Assembly: GCF_025790165.1 (NCBI RefSeq)
Contig: NZ_CP094970.1
Coordinates: forward strand, 310,001-374,000
Length of the DNA stretch: 64,000 nt
Reading direction: 5' to 3'
Origin: Solicola gregarius
Lineage (GTDB): Bacteria > Actinomycetota > Actinomycetes > Propionibacteriales > Nocardioidaceae
Made by a program: the position numbers and the translations under genes. Shown here in pieces: positions 9,008-18,437 of this stretch. The notes under the pieces are model-generated. The model saw nothing but the letters and a program-made list of their open reading frames with translations. It ran no database searches and was not told the origin of the DNA. Numbering within the stretch: position 1 is the first letter of the stretch; every line of letters begins with the position of its first letter.

Positions 9008-9805
9008 TCACCGGCCGACGTGCTGTGCCAGACCGCCCGCGTCGAGACGGGCCAGCTCGTCGAGCAGCCGCCAACGCAAAGATCCGGGGCCCTCGGCGGA
9101 GGCGCCCGCGATCTCGCCGGCGGCCGACAACATCGCGAGCGCCGCGGTCGTCGCCTCGAACGCATCGTCGTGCGCTGCGACGCACGCACCGACGAGTGCG
9201 CTCAGGGAGCAGCCGAGCGCGGTGATCAGCGGCATGCGTGGATCGCCACCACGCAAGGCGATCGGCTCACGCTCCCCATCGGTGACGTAGTCCTCGGGCC
9301 CCGTGACCGCGACGATGCTGCCGGTGCGTTTGGCGAGCGCGTCGGCGTGCTCGCGTACGTCGTCGAGTGAAGCGTCGCTGTCGACGCCCTTGCCGCCCGC
9401 GGTGCGCGTTGCGATGGTGAGCACCTCGCTGGCGTTGCCGCGGATCACCGTCGGGTCGAGCTCGAGCAGCCGGTCTACCGACTCGCGACGATAGCTCGTC
9501 GCGCCGACGGCCACCGGGTCGAGAACCCAAGGCTTGTTGGCGTCTCGCGCTACCTCGACCGAATCGAGCATGCCGTCGACCCACCGTGGCGACAACGTGC
9601 CGATGTTGGCGACGACCGCGCCCGCCAACGCTGCGAACTCCCCTGCCTCGCGTGGGTCGTGCACCATCGCGGGAGACGCGCCGGCGGCGTTCAGTACGTT
9701 GGCCGCGAGATCCATCGAGACGTAGTTCGTGATGCACTGGACGAGCGGCGCCTGCTCGCGTACCGCTGCATGCACGGCGATGACGGCTGGCGTGATGTGA
9801 CTCAT
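9008..9805 (-). CDS. thiM: Hydroxyethylthiazole kinase ThiM
   Basis: A 265-residue kinase that phosphorylates the thiazole moiety (HET) in thiamine salvage. It opens with the family pattern QAPLVQCITNYVSMDLAANV and contains GASPAMVHDPREAGEF, WVLDPVAVGAT, VIRGNASEVL and the catalytic-cysteine region ITALGCSLSALVGA. It is the first gene of the salvage operon and lies directly behind a TPP riboswitch, so the whole operon should be switched off when thiamine pyrophosphate is plentiful. Confidence 0.95.
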   Translation of the reverse strand: MSHITPAVIAVHAAVREQAPLVQCITNYVSMDLAANVLNAAGASPAMVHDPREAGEFAALAGAVVANIGTLSPRWVDGMLDSVEVARDANKPWVLDPVAVGATSYRRESVDRLLELDPTVIRGNASEVLTIATRTAGGKGVDSDASLDDVREHADALAKRTGSIVAVTGPEDYVTDGEREPIALRGGDPRMPLITALGCSLSALVGACVAAHDDAFEATTAALAMLSAAGEIAGASAEGPGSLRWRLLDELARLDAGGLAQHVGR

Positions 9806-9810
9806 CCTTG

Positions 9811-9895
9811 GCTCCCTTGCGCCGGCATGACCCGGATCAGGTTCGACGGGTGTGATCTCAGCCTTGCGGCACCCCGGTATGGCGAGGCGGGAGCG
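9811..9895 (-). promoter_or_regulatory. TPP riboswitch (THI element) controlling thiMED-tenA
   Basis: On the minus strand the leader carries the core THI-box elements: GGGGTGCC (9868-9875), CTGAGAT (9855-9861), ACCTGATCCGGGT (9830-9842) and then ATGCCGGCG. The closing helix P1 pairs GCTCCC (9889-9894) with GGGAGC (9811-9816). That GGGAGC is also the likely ribosome binding site of thiM, 6 bp before its ATG, so ligand-stabilised P1 would hide it: translational control is inferred directly from the sequence. Confidence 0.93.
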
Positions 9896-9967
9896 AGGTA
9901 CGAGCGGATCGTCCGAGCGTGACCGACAGCTCCGGCCCTTCTGTTCACGCTCAGCCTACAAGAGGGC

Positions 9968-10720
9968 CTAACCCAGGTCGGCGGCGAGAGCGGCGGCCGC
10001 CTTGGTCAGCACGGGCACCGCGCTCTCCACCAGCTCGTCCGACATCCGCGGCACCGGCCCGGACATGGACACCGCGAGCCTGGTGGACGTCGAAGGCACG
10101 ACCACGGCGACGCAGCGCACGCCTACCTCCTGCTCCCCTTCGTCGAGCGCGTAGCCGCGCTCGCGACACTGTGCGACCTGCGCGATGAACTCGTCGGGGT
10201 CGGTGAGCGTGTGCGGGGTGTGGCGCTCCATCCCACCTCGGGCGAGCAGCTCGCGGATCTCGGTTTCCGACGACTCGCCGAGCAGCGCCTTCCCGACGGC
10301 GGTGCAGTGGGGCGACACCCGACGCCCCACCTCGGTGAACATCCGCATCGAGTGACTGCCGGGTGCTTGCGCGACGTACGCGACCTGGTCGCCGTCGAGC
10401 ATCGCCAGGTTGGTCGTCTCACCGGCGGAGTCGACCACGCGCCGAAGGTGCGGAATCGCAACGTGGTTCAGCATCGTCTCCGAGCTGTCCGCGAGCAGGA
10501 GCAGTCGTGGCCCGAGCGCGTATCTCCGCGACGGCTCCTGCCTCAGATAGCCGAGGTCCACCAGCGTTCGTACGAGCCGGTGAATCGTCGGCAACGGAAA
10601 GCCGGACTCCTGCGACAGTTGGGAGAGTCCCATCACGCCACCATTGGCGGCGACCAGCTCGAGCAGCGTGAACGCACGCGCGATCGACTGAACGCCTCCG
10701 GAACGTCGTTGGTCCGCCAT
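9968..10720 (-). CDS. IclR-family transcriptional regulator
   Basis: A 250-residue IclR protein: winged helix at the N-terminus (LSQLSQESGFPLPTIHRLV, about residues 33-52) and an IclR effector domain with HCTAVGKALL and the C-terminal RCVAVVVPSTSTRLAVSMSG. Such regulators often sense small organic acids such as glyoxylate or pyruvate. It lies downstream of the MatC-type carrier in the same direction and is the nearest regulator to the divergent glyoxylate operon starting at 12537, so it is the best candidate regulator for both. A ribosome site (AGGGGAGA) precedes the ATG. Confidence 0.88.
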   Translation of the reverse strand: MADQRRSGGVQSIARAFTLLELVAANGGVMGLSQLSQESGFPLPTIHRLVRTLVDLGYLRQEPSRRYALGPRLLLLADSSETMLNHVAIPHLRRVVDSAGETTNLAMLDGDQVAYVAQAPGSHSMRMFTEVGRRVSPHCTAVGKALLGESSETEIRELLARGGMERHTPHTLTDPDEFIAQVAQCRERGYALDEGEQEVGVRCVAVVVPSTSTRLAVSMSGPVPRMSDELVESAVPVLTKAAAALAADLG

Positions 10721-10743
10721 GACACTCTCCCCTCTGCATTGAC

Positions 10744-10913
10744 ACTAGTGCCCTGTGTACGAAATGATTCGACGTCTTTCGCCGCCCAGGCGGCGCCCCG
10801 CGGCGTTCTCGTCGTCGGAAATAGGACCGACTATGACTGTCCTCCTCGTCCTTGCGGATGCATCCACCTGGACGACGCCTTCCGTCAAACCACTTCGTAC
10901 ACAGGACACTAGT
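10744..10913. repeat. 170-bp segment bounded by 20-bp inverted repeats
   Basis: ACTAGTGCCCTGTGTACGAA (10744-10763) is matched in reverse complement by 10894-10913 with a single mismatch. The segment fills most of the gap between the MatC-type carrier and the IclR gene and has no convincing coding frame. It could be a pair of operator sites, a long RNA stem after the carrier gene, or a small MITE-like element. I see no clear target-site duplication. Confidence 0.7.
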
Positions 10914-10922
10914 ACGCCCCGC

Positions 10923-12290
10923 TCACCCCCACCCGGGCACCACGAAGATGGCCCACGTGGTGATCGGCGCGATCAGGCACATCGAGAAGCCCCACGCCAT
11001 CAGCTGCTTGTAGACCCGGTCGCGGTCTTCGTCGCCCGCGTTCGCGACAACGAGCGCGCCGCTGGTGGAGAACGGGCTCGAGTCGACGACGGACGACGAT
11101 ATCGCCAGTGCACAGATCATCCCGATCGCGCCGACCTCACCGTCGAGCAGGAACGGAACCGCGAGCGGGATGAGGGCACCGAGGATGCCGGTCGTCGACG
11201 CGAAGGCCGAGACGACGGCCCCGATGAAGCAGATCAAGATGGCGGCAACCAGCGGCGCGCCGATGTCGGCGACGTTGTCGCCCATCCAATCGATCGTGCC
11301 GATCAGCTCCATCAGCGACACGTACGTGACGATGCCGCAGATCAGCAGCACGGTCGGCCAAGCGATCGCGCTCACGGCACCCTTGTTCGCGCCGGGCGAG
11401 AACACCGACAAGATGACGGCGAGCGTGATGGCCGAGAAGCCGACGTCGAGCTCGAAGCCGAGTGCACCGACCGCAAGCGCCAACATGCCGATCACGGTGA
11501 GCATTCGGTTTCGGTCGAGAGTGGTGACCGGTTCCGCGAGGTCACTGCTCGGGATCGTGGTCGTCTGCACCGCGGCCGTCGTTGCGCGCCGCTCGGACGG
11601 TGAGGTCGGGCCGCTGTGGGCCGAACCGCCGTCATGGCTGTCGATCATCTCGCCGTCGCCGGCGTCGATCTTGCCGAGCAGCGAGCGCCCACCGAAGAGA
11701 ATGAAGGTGACGATGCCGAGCGCGATGTTGAAGAACAACGAGGACAGGAACAACACCGTCGGGCTGCCGTCCAGGTCGCTCTTCTCGACGACGCCGTTGG
11801 TGATGCCGCCGAAGATGCTCAGCGGCGAGAACCCGCCGGCACTCGCGCCGTTGATCACCATCAGGCCCATCAGCAGCGGGTTGATGTTGTAGCGCTTGGC
11901 GAAGCCCATCCCGATCGGCGCGATGATCGCGACCGCCGCCGGCACCACGGCGCCGAACGCCGTGATGATTCCGGTGACCGCGAACATCACCCACGGGATG
12001 AGCGCGACCCGGCCTCCGACCGCGCGTACGGCCTTGTGGACGAGCCAGTCGACCGTGCCGTTCTCCTTCGCGAGCGCGAACAGGTACGTCACGCCGACGA
12101 GGATCACGAACAGGTCGCCGGGAAAGCCGCCGAGGATGGTGTCGACCTTGTCGTCCATCGGCCCGGAGAGTACGAAGGAGCCGACGACGAAGGCCGCGAC
12201 GAGGGCCAGTGCTCCCATGTGCACCGGCAGTACAGTCGCGATCAAGAAGACCGCGACGAGGACAAGTATTGAGATCAGTTGGTCCGACAC
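10923..12290 (-). CDS. MatC-type dicarboxylate carrier (DASS/SLC13-like permease)
   Basis: A 455-residue membrane transporter with about 10-12 hydrophobic helices. The first half resembles the MatC N-terminal domain and the second half carries the DASS-type SSSVVDSSPFSTSGALVVAN near the C-terminus; a hydrophilic loop (about 215-265) splits the two. The family moves malonate or other C4-type dicarboxylates. The GTG at 12290 was chosen over the GTG at 12302 because GGAGG lies 5 bp before it. It is divergent from the aminotransferase/2-hydroxyacid dehydrogenase operon, so it probably imports that operon's substrate. Confidence 0.82.
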   Translation of the reverse strand: MSDQLISILVLVAVFLIATVLPVHMGALALVAAFVVGSFVLSGPMDDKVDTILGGFPGDLFVILVGVTYLFALAKENGTVDWLVHKAVRAVGGRVALIPWVMFAVTGIITAFGAVVPAAVAIIAPIGMGFAKRYNINPLLMGLMVINGASAGGFSPLSIFGGITNGVVEKSDLDGSPTVLFLSSLFFNIALGIVTFILFGGRSLLGKIDAGDGEMIDSHDGGSAHSGPTSPSERRATTAAVQTTTIPSSDLAEPVTTLDRNRMLTVIGMLALAVGALGFELDVGFSAITLAVILSVFSPGANKGAVSAIAWPTVLLICGIVTYVSLMELIGTIDWMGDNVADIGAPLVAAILICFIGAVVSAFASTTGILGALIPLAVPFLLDGEVGAIGMICALAISSSVVDSSPFSTSGALVVANAGDEDRDRVYKQLMAWGFSMCLIAPITTWAIFVVPGWG

Positions 12291-12333
12291 ATTCGCCTCC
12301 ACGCTTGCATGTTCGAGCCGGGATCCCCCGCAC

Positions 12334-12348
12334 TTCCGCTAAGCGAAA
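12334..12348. promoter_or_regulatory. Candidate IclR operator
   Basis: TTCCGCTAAGCGAAA is an imperfect inverted repeat (TTCCGC/GCGAAA) in the divergent region between the carrier and the aminotransferase operon. A related element, TCCG-AACAG-CGGA, lies at 12476-12488 just past the predicted start point of the operon. Both resemble short IclR-type operators. Confidence 0.4.
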
Positions 12349-12433
12349 GAGATATTCCACGGACAGGGTGCCGTGTGAGCCAGGTCTCGTCAAGACGTCG
12401 ACCGGCATGCGTACGAAGAATGTGGGCGTACCC

Positions 12434-12462
12434 TTGATGCTCGCTCCGCAATCATCCATAAT
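12434..12462 (+). promoter_or_regulatory. Sigma-70-type promoter of the glyoxylate operon
   Basis: TTGATG (12434-12439) and CATAAT (12457-12462) are separated by exactly 17 bp. Transcription would begin near 12469, giving a leader of about 70 nt before the aminotransferase ATG and placing the second operator-like element across the start point. Confidence 0.6.
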
Positions 12463-12536
12463 GCGATAGAGAAATTCCGAACAGCGGATATTGCCGGCAT
12501 CGAGTGCGCCGGCCGATCGACCGTGGGAGGACGCCG

Positions 12537-13694
12537 ATGGGACGGCACTACCTGCAGATCCCGGGACCAACCAACTGCCCCGAGGAGGTCCTCCGGGCGA
12601 TCGCGAAACCGACCATCGATCACCGCGGGCCGGAGTTCCAGGCCATGGGCAAGCGGGTTCTCGAGAACATCAAGCCGGTGTTCAAGACCAAGAACCCCGT
12701 CATCATCTACCCGGCGTCCGGCACGGGCGCCTGGGAGGCGGCACTGGTCAACACGTTGAGCCCCGGCGATCGGGTGCTCTGCTTCGAGACCGGCCATTTC
12801 GCGGCACTCTGGCAGACGATGGCGACCGAGCTCGGCCTCACCGTCGACTTCGTACCCGGCGACTGGCGCCATGGCGTCGACACCGACGTACTCGCCGAGC
12901 GGCTGACCGCCGACACCGCGCATGAGATCAAGGCCGTCTGCTGCGTCCACAACGAGACGTCGACGGGAGTCACGAGCCGGATCGGCGACGTACGCGAGGC
13001 GATGGACGCGTCGGGCCACCCCGCCCTGCTGCTCGTCGACACGATCTCCTCGCTCGGGTCGATCGACTACCGGCACGACGAGTGGAAGGTCGACGTCACG
13101 GTCGCGGGGTCCCAGAAGGGGCTGATGCTTCCGCCGGGGCTCAGCTTCAACGCGGTCAGCGACAAGGCCCTGGCGGCGTACGAGACCGCGGGGTTGCGCA
13201 AATCCTTCTGGGACTGGAAGCCGATTCTCGACGCGAACGCCAGCGGGTTCTGGCAGTACACCCCGGCCACGAACCTGCTGTACGGTCTCGAGGTCGCCCT
13301 GCGGCTGCTCGAGGAGGAGGGCCTCGACAACGTGTTCGCCCGGCACCAGCGACACTCGGCCGCGACGCGCGCGGCGGTCGCCGCCTGGGGCGGCGGGCTC
13401 GAGGTCCAGTGCCTCGACGAGCGGGAGCACTCCGGTGCGCTCACGGCGATCCGCGTACCCGACGGGCATGATGCCGACGCGATCCGGAAGCTGATCCTCG
13501 ACCGGTTCGACATGTCGCTGGGCGCGGGACTCACCAAGCTCGCCGGAAGGGTCTTCCGGATCGGCCACATCGGCTGGTTCGAGGACCTCAGCCTGATCGG
13601 CACCCTCGGTGGCGTACAGATCGGGCTGTCGTTGTCGGGCGTACCGATCAAGAAGGACGGCGTCGACACGGCCATGGAGGTCCTCGAACGATGA
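12537..13694 (+). CDS. Serine-glyoxylate (or alanine-glyoxylate) aminotransferase, class V
   Basis: A 385-residue PLP enzyme that would pass the amino group of serine or alanine to glyoxylate, giving glycine. The N-terminus GRHYLQIPGPTNCPEEVL and the PLP-lysine motif VAGSQKGLMLPPG are typical of serine-glyoxylate aminotransferases. The ATG at 12537 has GGGAGG 6 bp upstream and matches the family start. It is the first gene of the operon and overlaps the next by four bases (ATGA). A ureidoglycine aminotransferase role cannot be excluded, but no purine-degradation gene is near. Confidence 0.88.
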   Translation: MGRHYLQIPGPTNCPEEVLRAIAKPTIDHRGPEFQAMGKRVLENIKPVFKTKNPVIIYPASGTGAWEAALVNTLSPGDRVLCFETGHFAALWQTMATELGLTVDFVPGDWRHGVDTDVLAERLTADTAHEIKAVCCVHNETSTGVTSRIGDVREAMDASGHPALLLVDTISSLGSIDYRHDEWKVDVTVAGSQKGLMLPPGLSFNAVSDKALAAYETAGLRKSFWDWKPILDANASGFWQYTPATNLLYGLEVALRLLEEEGLDNVFARHQRHSAATRAAVAAWGGGLEVQCLDEREHSGALTAIRVPDGHDADAIRKLILDRFDMSLGAGLTKLAGRVFRIGHIGWFEDLSLIGTLGGVQIGLSLSGVPIKKDGVDTAMEVLER

Positions 13695-16621
13695 CGGCGG
13701 TGGAGACACCGGTCGACGCGCCCGCGGCGTTCGCCGACGAGCTGCAGCGGGCGGTACGCGGCGACGTACGGTTCGACGACTACTCGCGCCACCTGTTCTC
13801 CCGCGACGCCAGCATGTACACGATCCGTCCGGTCGGCGTCGTCTGCCCGCGCGACCACGAGGACGTCGCGGCCGCCGTACGTGTCGCCGCGAAGCACGGC
13901 GTCGAGATAACGCCGCGCGGTGCCGGTACGAGCCTCGCTGGGCAGACCGTCGGCCGCGGCATCGTGCTCGACTTCTCCAAGTACATGAACCGGATCCTCG
14001 ACCTCGACCCGGAAGCGCGTACGGCGCGTGTCCAGGTCGGAGTCGTGCAGGACGACCTGAACCGGGCGGCCGCGCCGTACGGCCTGATGTTCGGCCCCGA
14101 CACGTCGACCAGCAACCGCGCGACCATCGGCGGGATGCTCGGCAACAACTCCGCCGGCAGCGGGTCGCTGCGCTACGGCATGACCATCGACCACGTACGT
14201 GCGCTCGACGCCATACTCGCCGACGGCAGCACTGCGCACTTCGGACCGGTCGACGGCGCGGAGGTCGATCGCCGCGCGGGTGCTCCGACACTCGAGGGCA
14301 GCCTCTACCGCGAGCTCCCCCGCATCGTCGGCGACAATGCAGCGGCCATCGCCGACGGATTCCCGCCGTTCTGGCGGCGCGCGTGCGGTTACCGGCTCGA
14401 CCGGCTCGCCGACGATGCGACACCGTTCGACCTGGCGAAGTTCATCGTCGGCTGCGAGGGCACGCTGGCGATCGCGACCGAGGTCGACGTCGACCTCGTA
14501 CCCAAGCCGAAGCACACCGTTTACGCCGTTGGCCACTTCGAGACGACCCAGCAGGCGATCGAGGCCACCGGCGACGCGCTGTCGTGCGAGCCGGCTCAGG
14601 TCGAGCTGATGGACAAGACGATCCTCGACCTGTCCCGGCAGAAGATCGAGTACGCCGACCTCGGCGACCATCTCGTCGGCGACCCCGCGGCGCTGCTGTT
14701 CGTCTCCTTCAACGGCGACGATCGCGACGAGGTTCTGCGCCGCCTCGACCACCTGATCGAGGTGTGGGCCGCCGCCGGCCACGGCTATCACACGCTCACC
14801 CTGGTCACTCCTGCCGAACAAGAGGCTCTGCTCAAGGTTCGTAAGTCGAGTCTCGGCCTGCTGATGGCGGCCAGCGAGGGCACCAACCGTCCGCTGGCGT
14901 TCGTCGAGGACACCGCAGTGCCTCCGGAGCGGCTCGCGGAGTACACCGCACGGTTCGCTCAGATCCTCGACACATATGAGATGAAGGCCGGCTTCTACGG
15001 TCACTGCTCGGTTGGCTGTCTGCACATCCGGCCGTTCGTCGACCTCGCTGACCCCGACGAGATCGCCCGCATGCGTACGGTCGCGGCGAAGATCAAGGAA
15101 CTCGTCCGTGAGTTCGGCGGCGTCAACTCCTCCGAGCACGGCGACGGATTGGCGCGCTCGGAGTTCAACCGAGACATCTTCGGCGACGAGCTGTACGAAG
15201 CGATGCAGGACGTCAAGCGGGTCTTCGATCCGCAGGACATCCTCAACCCGGGCAAGATCGTCAACGCGCCGCCGATGACGGACAACCTTCGCGACGCGAT
15301 GCTCGCTCCTGCGCCCGAGCTACGAACCCGGCTCGACTTCGAGGTCGTCGGCGGAATGCGCTCCGCCGCCGACCGCTGCATGAACATCGGCCTGTGCCGC
15401 AAGAGCACCACGGGTGCGATGTGCCCGTCGTACATCGCCACTCGCGACGAGGAGCACGCCACCCGCGGCCGCGCGAACGCGCTCGTCAAGGCGCTGTCCG
15501 AGCCGGACCCGAAGACCGCACTCGGCGACGAGCGGCTGCACGAGGTTCTCGACCTGTGCCTCATGTGCAAAGCCTGCAAGGCCGAGTGCCCGCTCGGCGT
15601 AGACATGGCCAAGCTCAAGAGCGAGGCACTCTCGCACCATCACGACATCCACGGCGTACCGCTCCGCTCGCGGGTGTTCGGCGCGATCCGCTCGCTGAAC
15701 CGGATGGGGTCGACACTCGCGCCGATCGCGAACCTGCCGGGCCGGGTCCCGTTCGTACGTCGCCTGATGGAGCGTGTGCTCGGCATCGCCCGGGAGCGCC
15801 CGCTGCCGCGGTTCCACTTCCGCAACCTACGCAGGTGGTACGCCCGACAGCCGAAGCAGCATGCGCCGGCCGCACTCGGCACCGTCAACTTCCTCGCGGA
15901 CTCGTTCACCACGTACACCGAGCCGCACATCGGCCAGGCCGCGATCGGCCTGCTGCAACAGGCGGGATGGAACGTCGACCTGCCTGCCGCGGGATGCTGT
16001 GGGCGCTCCGCGCTGTCCAAGGGCCTCGTCGACCAGGCGGCGGCCAGCGCCCGTGACATGGCCAAGCGTCTCGACAAGGGCACTGCTCCCGACTCTCCCA
16101 TCGTCGGGTGTGAGCCGTCCTGCCTGTACACGCTGCGCGATGAGCACACCTCGCTCGCGCCCGACGATCCCCATGTGAAGGCCGTCGCCGGTCGCGTACG
16201 CCAGCTCGAGGAGCTGCTCGTCGACGCGATCGATGCCGGCCACCTCACGTTGGCAGCCGACTCCTGGCTCGCCGGGCGGCGCATCCTGTTCCATGGCCAC
16301 TGCCACCAGAAGGCCGAGGTCGGCACGGCGGCGACGATGGAGCTGCTGCGCCGCATCCCGGGAGCGGAGGTCGTCGAGCTCGACGCCGGCTGCTGCGGCA
16401 TGGCGGGCTCGTTCGGCTACGAATCCGAGCACTACGAGATCTCGATGAAGGTCGGCAGCGACCGGCTGTTCCCGGCCGTACGCGCCGAAGCACCCGAGAC
16501 GGTGATCGCCGCTACCGGCACGTCGTGCCGCGAGCAGATCTCCCATGGAACCGACCGGTCCGCATGGCACCCGGTCGAGCTTGTCCACCAGGCACTCGGT
16601 TCCACCGACGCGCACCACTGA
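13691..16621 (+). CDS. FAD-linked oxidase / Fe-S oxidoreductase fusion (GlcD-GlcF or YdiJ-like 2-hydroxyacid dehydrogenase)
   Basis: A 976-residue fusion. Residues about 45-220 form the FAD-binding PCMH-type domain (PRGAGTSLAGQTVGRG), about 250-510 the FAD-oxidase C domain (YGHCSVGCLHIRP, NSSEHGDGLARSEF), about 560-650 two 4Fe-4S clusters (CMNIGLCRK...CPS; CLMCKACKAECPLG) and about 720-960 two CCG-type segments (GCCGRSALSKG, GCCGMAGSFGYE). The layout is that of D-lactate, glycolate or D-2-hydroxyglutarate dehydrogenases that feed electrons to the respiratory chain. Between an aminotransferase using glyoxylate and malate synthase, glycolate oxidation to glyoxylate is the simplest reading. Confidence 0.88.
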   Translation: MTAVETPVDAPAAFADELQRAVRGDVRFDDYSRHLFSRDASMYTIRPVGVVCPRDHEDVAAAVRVAAKHGVEITPRGAGTSLAGQTVGRGIVLDFSKYMNRILDLDPEARTARVQVGVVQDDLNRAAAPYGLMFGPDTSTSNRATIGGMLGNNSAGSGSLRYGMTIDHVRALDAILADGSTAHFGPVDGAEVDRRAGAPTLEGSLYRELPRIVGDNAAAIADGFPPFWRRACGYRLDRLADDATPFDLAKFIVGCEGTLAIATEVDVDLVPKPKHTVYAVGHFETTQQAIEATGDALSCEPAQVELMDKTILDLSRQKIEYADLGDHLVGDPAALLFVSFNGDDRDEVLRRLDHLIEVWAAAGHGYHTLTLVTPAEQEALLKVRKSSLGLLMAASEGTNRPLAFVEDTAVPPERLAEYTARFAQILDTYEMKAGFYGHCSVGCLHIRPFVDLADPDEIARMRTVAAKIKELVREFGGVNSSEHGDGLARSEFNRDIFGDELYEAMQDVKRVFDPQDILNPGKIVNAPPMTDNLRDAMLAPAPELRTRLDFEVVGGMRSAADRCMNIGLCRKSTTGAMCPSYIATRDEEHATRGRANALVKALSEPDPKTALGDERLHEVLDLCLMCKACKAECPLGVDMAKLKSEALSHHHDIHGVPLRSRVFGAIRSLNRMGSTLAPIANLPGRVPFVRRLMERVLGIARERPLPRFHFRNLRRWYARQPKQHAPAALGTVNFLADSFTTYTEPHIGQAAIGLLQQAGWNVDLPAAGCCGRSALSKGLVDQAAASARDMAKRLDKGTAPDSPIVGCEPSCLYTLRDEHTSLAPDDPHVKAVAGRVRQLEELLVDAIDAGHLTLAADSWLAGRRILFHGHCHQKAEVGTAATMELLRRIPGAEVVELDAGCCGMAGSFGYESEHYEISMKVGSDRLFPAVRAEAPETVIAATGTSCREQISHGTDRSAWHPVELVHQALGSTDAHH

Positions 16622-16670
16622 CAGCTCGACCCACAAACATTTCCACTAGCAGAGAGAGGCAGGGCCCGCC

Positions 16671-18266
16671 GTGGCGAAAATCAACGTCGTCGCCGACGTC
16701 CCCGAGGACGCGCAGTCGATTCTGAGCGAGGCGGCACTCGCATTCCTCGCCGAGCTCCAGTCGCGCTTCGGCGCGCGCCGAGACGAGCTGCTCGCCCGTC
16801 GTCAGGAGCGCCGCGCGGAGGCCGCGCGTACCGGCGCGCTCGACTTCCTGCCCGAGACCGCCGACGTACGCGCCGGCGACTGGCAGGTCGCATCCCAACC
16901 ACCTGACCTTCAGGATCGCCGCGTCGAGATGACCGGTCCGACCGATCGCAAGATGTCGATCAACGCGCTCAACTCCGGCGCACAGGTGTGGCTCGCCGAC
17001 ATGGAGGACGCGTCGACCCCGCACTGGAGCAACGTCGTCGAGAGCCAGGTCAGTCTGTACGACGGCATCCGCCGCCGGCTCTCGTACACCTCGCCGGAGG
17101 GCAAGGAGTACGCGCTCAAGGACCAGCGCCTCGCCACCATCGTGATGCGGCCGCGTGGCTGGCACTTCGACGAGGCAAACATCACCGTCGACGACTCACC
17201 GGTCGTCGGTGCGCTCGTCGACTTCGGGCTGTACTTCTTCCACAACGCAGCGGAGCTGATCGAACGCGGCAGCGGACCGTACTTCTACCTGCCGAAGATG
17301 GAGAGCCACCTCGAGGCGCGGCTGTGGAACGACGTGTTCACGTTCGCCGAGGACTATTGCGGCATCCCGTACGGCACGGTCCGCGCGACCGTGCTGATCG
17401 AGACGTTCCCGGCGGCGTTCGAGATGGACGAGATCCTGTACGAGCTGCGCGACCATGCCTCGGGCCTCAACGCCGGCCGGTGGGACTACCTGTTCTCGAT
17501 CATCAAGACCTTCCGCGAGCGGCCCGAGTTCGTACTCCCGGATCGCAATGTCGTCGGGATGGCGTCGCCGTTCATGCGCGCGTACGCCGAGCTGCTGGTC
17601 AAGACGTGCCACCGGCGTGGGGCGATGGCGATCGGCGGAATGTCGGCGTTCATCCCGAGCCGTCGCGACGAGGAGGTCAACAAGGTCGCGTTCGCCAAGG
17701 TACGAGAGGACAAGGAGCGCGAAGCCGGGCAGGGATTCGACGGCTCCTGGGTCGCCCACCCCGATCTGGTGCCGCTGTGCCGCGAGGTGTTCGACGGCGT
17801 ACTCGGCGATAGTCCGAACCAGGTGTCCAAGCAGCGCGACGATGTGAGTGCCGACGCCGCCGCCTTGCTCAACGTCACTACGACACCCGGCGACGTGACC
17901 CTCGCGGGCGTACACAACAACGTGCAGGTCTCCCTGCTCTACCTCGCGTCGTGGCTCGGTGGAGGCGGCGCGGTCGCGATCAACAACCTGATGGAGGACG
18001 CCGCAACTGCGGAGATCGCGCGTTCGCAGATCTGGCAGTGGGTTCGGCACGGCACCAAGCTGGACGACGGCACCACGCTGACCACGGATCTCGTAGCGGA
18101 GATCGTCGACGACGAGTACGCCAAGATCCGTACGACGGTTGGCGACGAGGCGTTCGACGCGGGGCATTACGCGCTCGCTCGGCGGATCTTCACCGAGATC
18201 GCCCTTGCCGACGAGTACGCCGACTTCCTGACGCTGCCGGCGTACCGAGCAGTGGTCGACCACTAG
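16671..18266 (+). CDS. aceB: Malate synthase A
   Basis: A 531-residue malate synthase, condensing glyoxylate with acetyl-CoA to malate. Family stretches: MSINALNSGAQVWLADMEDA, IVMRPRGWHFDEANI, ATVLIETFPAAFEMDEIL, GRWDYLFSIIKTF and GMSAFIPSRRD. Length is normal for the A form. The start is a GTG at 16671. No isocitrate lyase is present in the window, so here the enzyme probably drains glyoxylate made by the upstream dehydrogenase rather than serving a classical glyoxylate shunt. Confidence 0.95.
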   Translation: MAKINVVADVPEDAQSILSEAALAFLAELQSRFGARRDELLARRQERRAEAARTGALDFLPETADVRAGDWQVASQPPDLQDRRVEMTGPTDRKMSINALNSGAQVWLADMEDASTPHWSNVVESQVSLYDGIRRRLSYTSPEGKEYALKDQRLATIVMRPRGWHFDEANITVDDSPVVGALVDFGLYFFHNAAELIERGSGPYFYLPKMESHLEARLWNDVFTFAEDYCGIPYGTVRATVLIETFPAAFEMDEILYELRDHASGLNAGRWDYLFSIIKTFRERPEFVLPDRNVVGMASPFMRAYAELLVKTCHRRGAMAIGGMSAFIPSRRDEEVNKVAFAKVREDKEREAGQGFDGSWVAHPDLVPLCREVFDGVLGDSPNQVSKQRDDVSADAAALLNVTTTPGDVTLAGVHNNVQVSLLYLASWLGGGGAVAINNLMEDAATAEIARSQIWQWVRHGTKLDDGTTLTTDLVAEIVDDEYAKIRTTVGDEAFDAGHYALARRIFTEIALADEYADFLTLPAYRAVVDH

Positions 18267-18437
18267 GTCGTGTCGCCGGAGCCCGCACCGATACGGGAGC
18301 GGGTCTCCGCGCCCGACCCGGCAAGGCGCGGGAGCGAGATTGGAGTGGATCCTCCTATGAGTGACCGTAACGCAGCCGGTCGGGATGCGGAGGCACGCGA
18401 GCCGGTGAGGGCTCCGGCGACGCGGCCTGGAGCTGAC

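Noticed and set aside
9934-9968. Terminator GGCCCT/AGGGCC at the end of iclR
   Set aside because: Six-base stem with a loop of over 20 nt that overlaps the stop codon; chance pairing is likely.
12390-15139. Very long antisense frames (600-700 codons) opposite the aminotransferase and dehydrogenase genes
   Set aside because: They are the usual by-product of GC-rich third positions; their translations are rich in Arg, Gly and Pro without family motifs, while the plus strand carries well-conserved enzymes.
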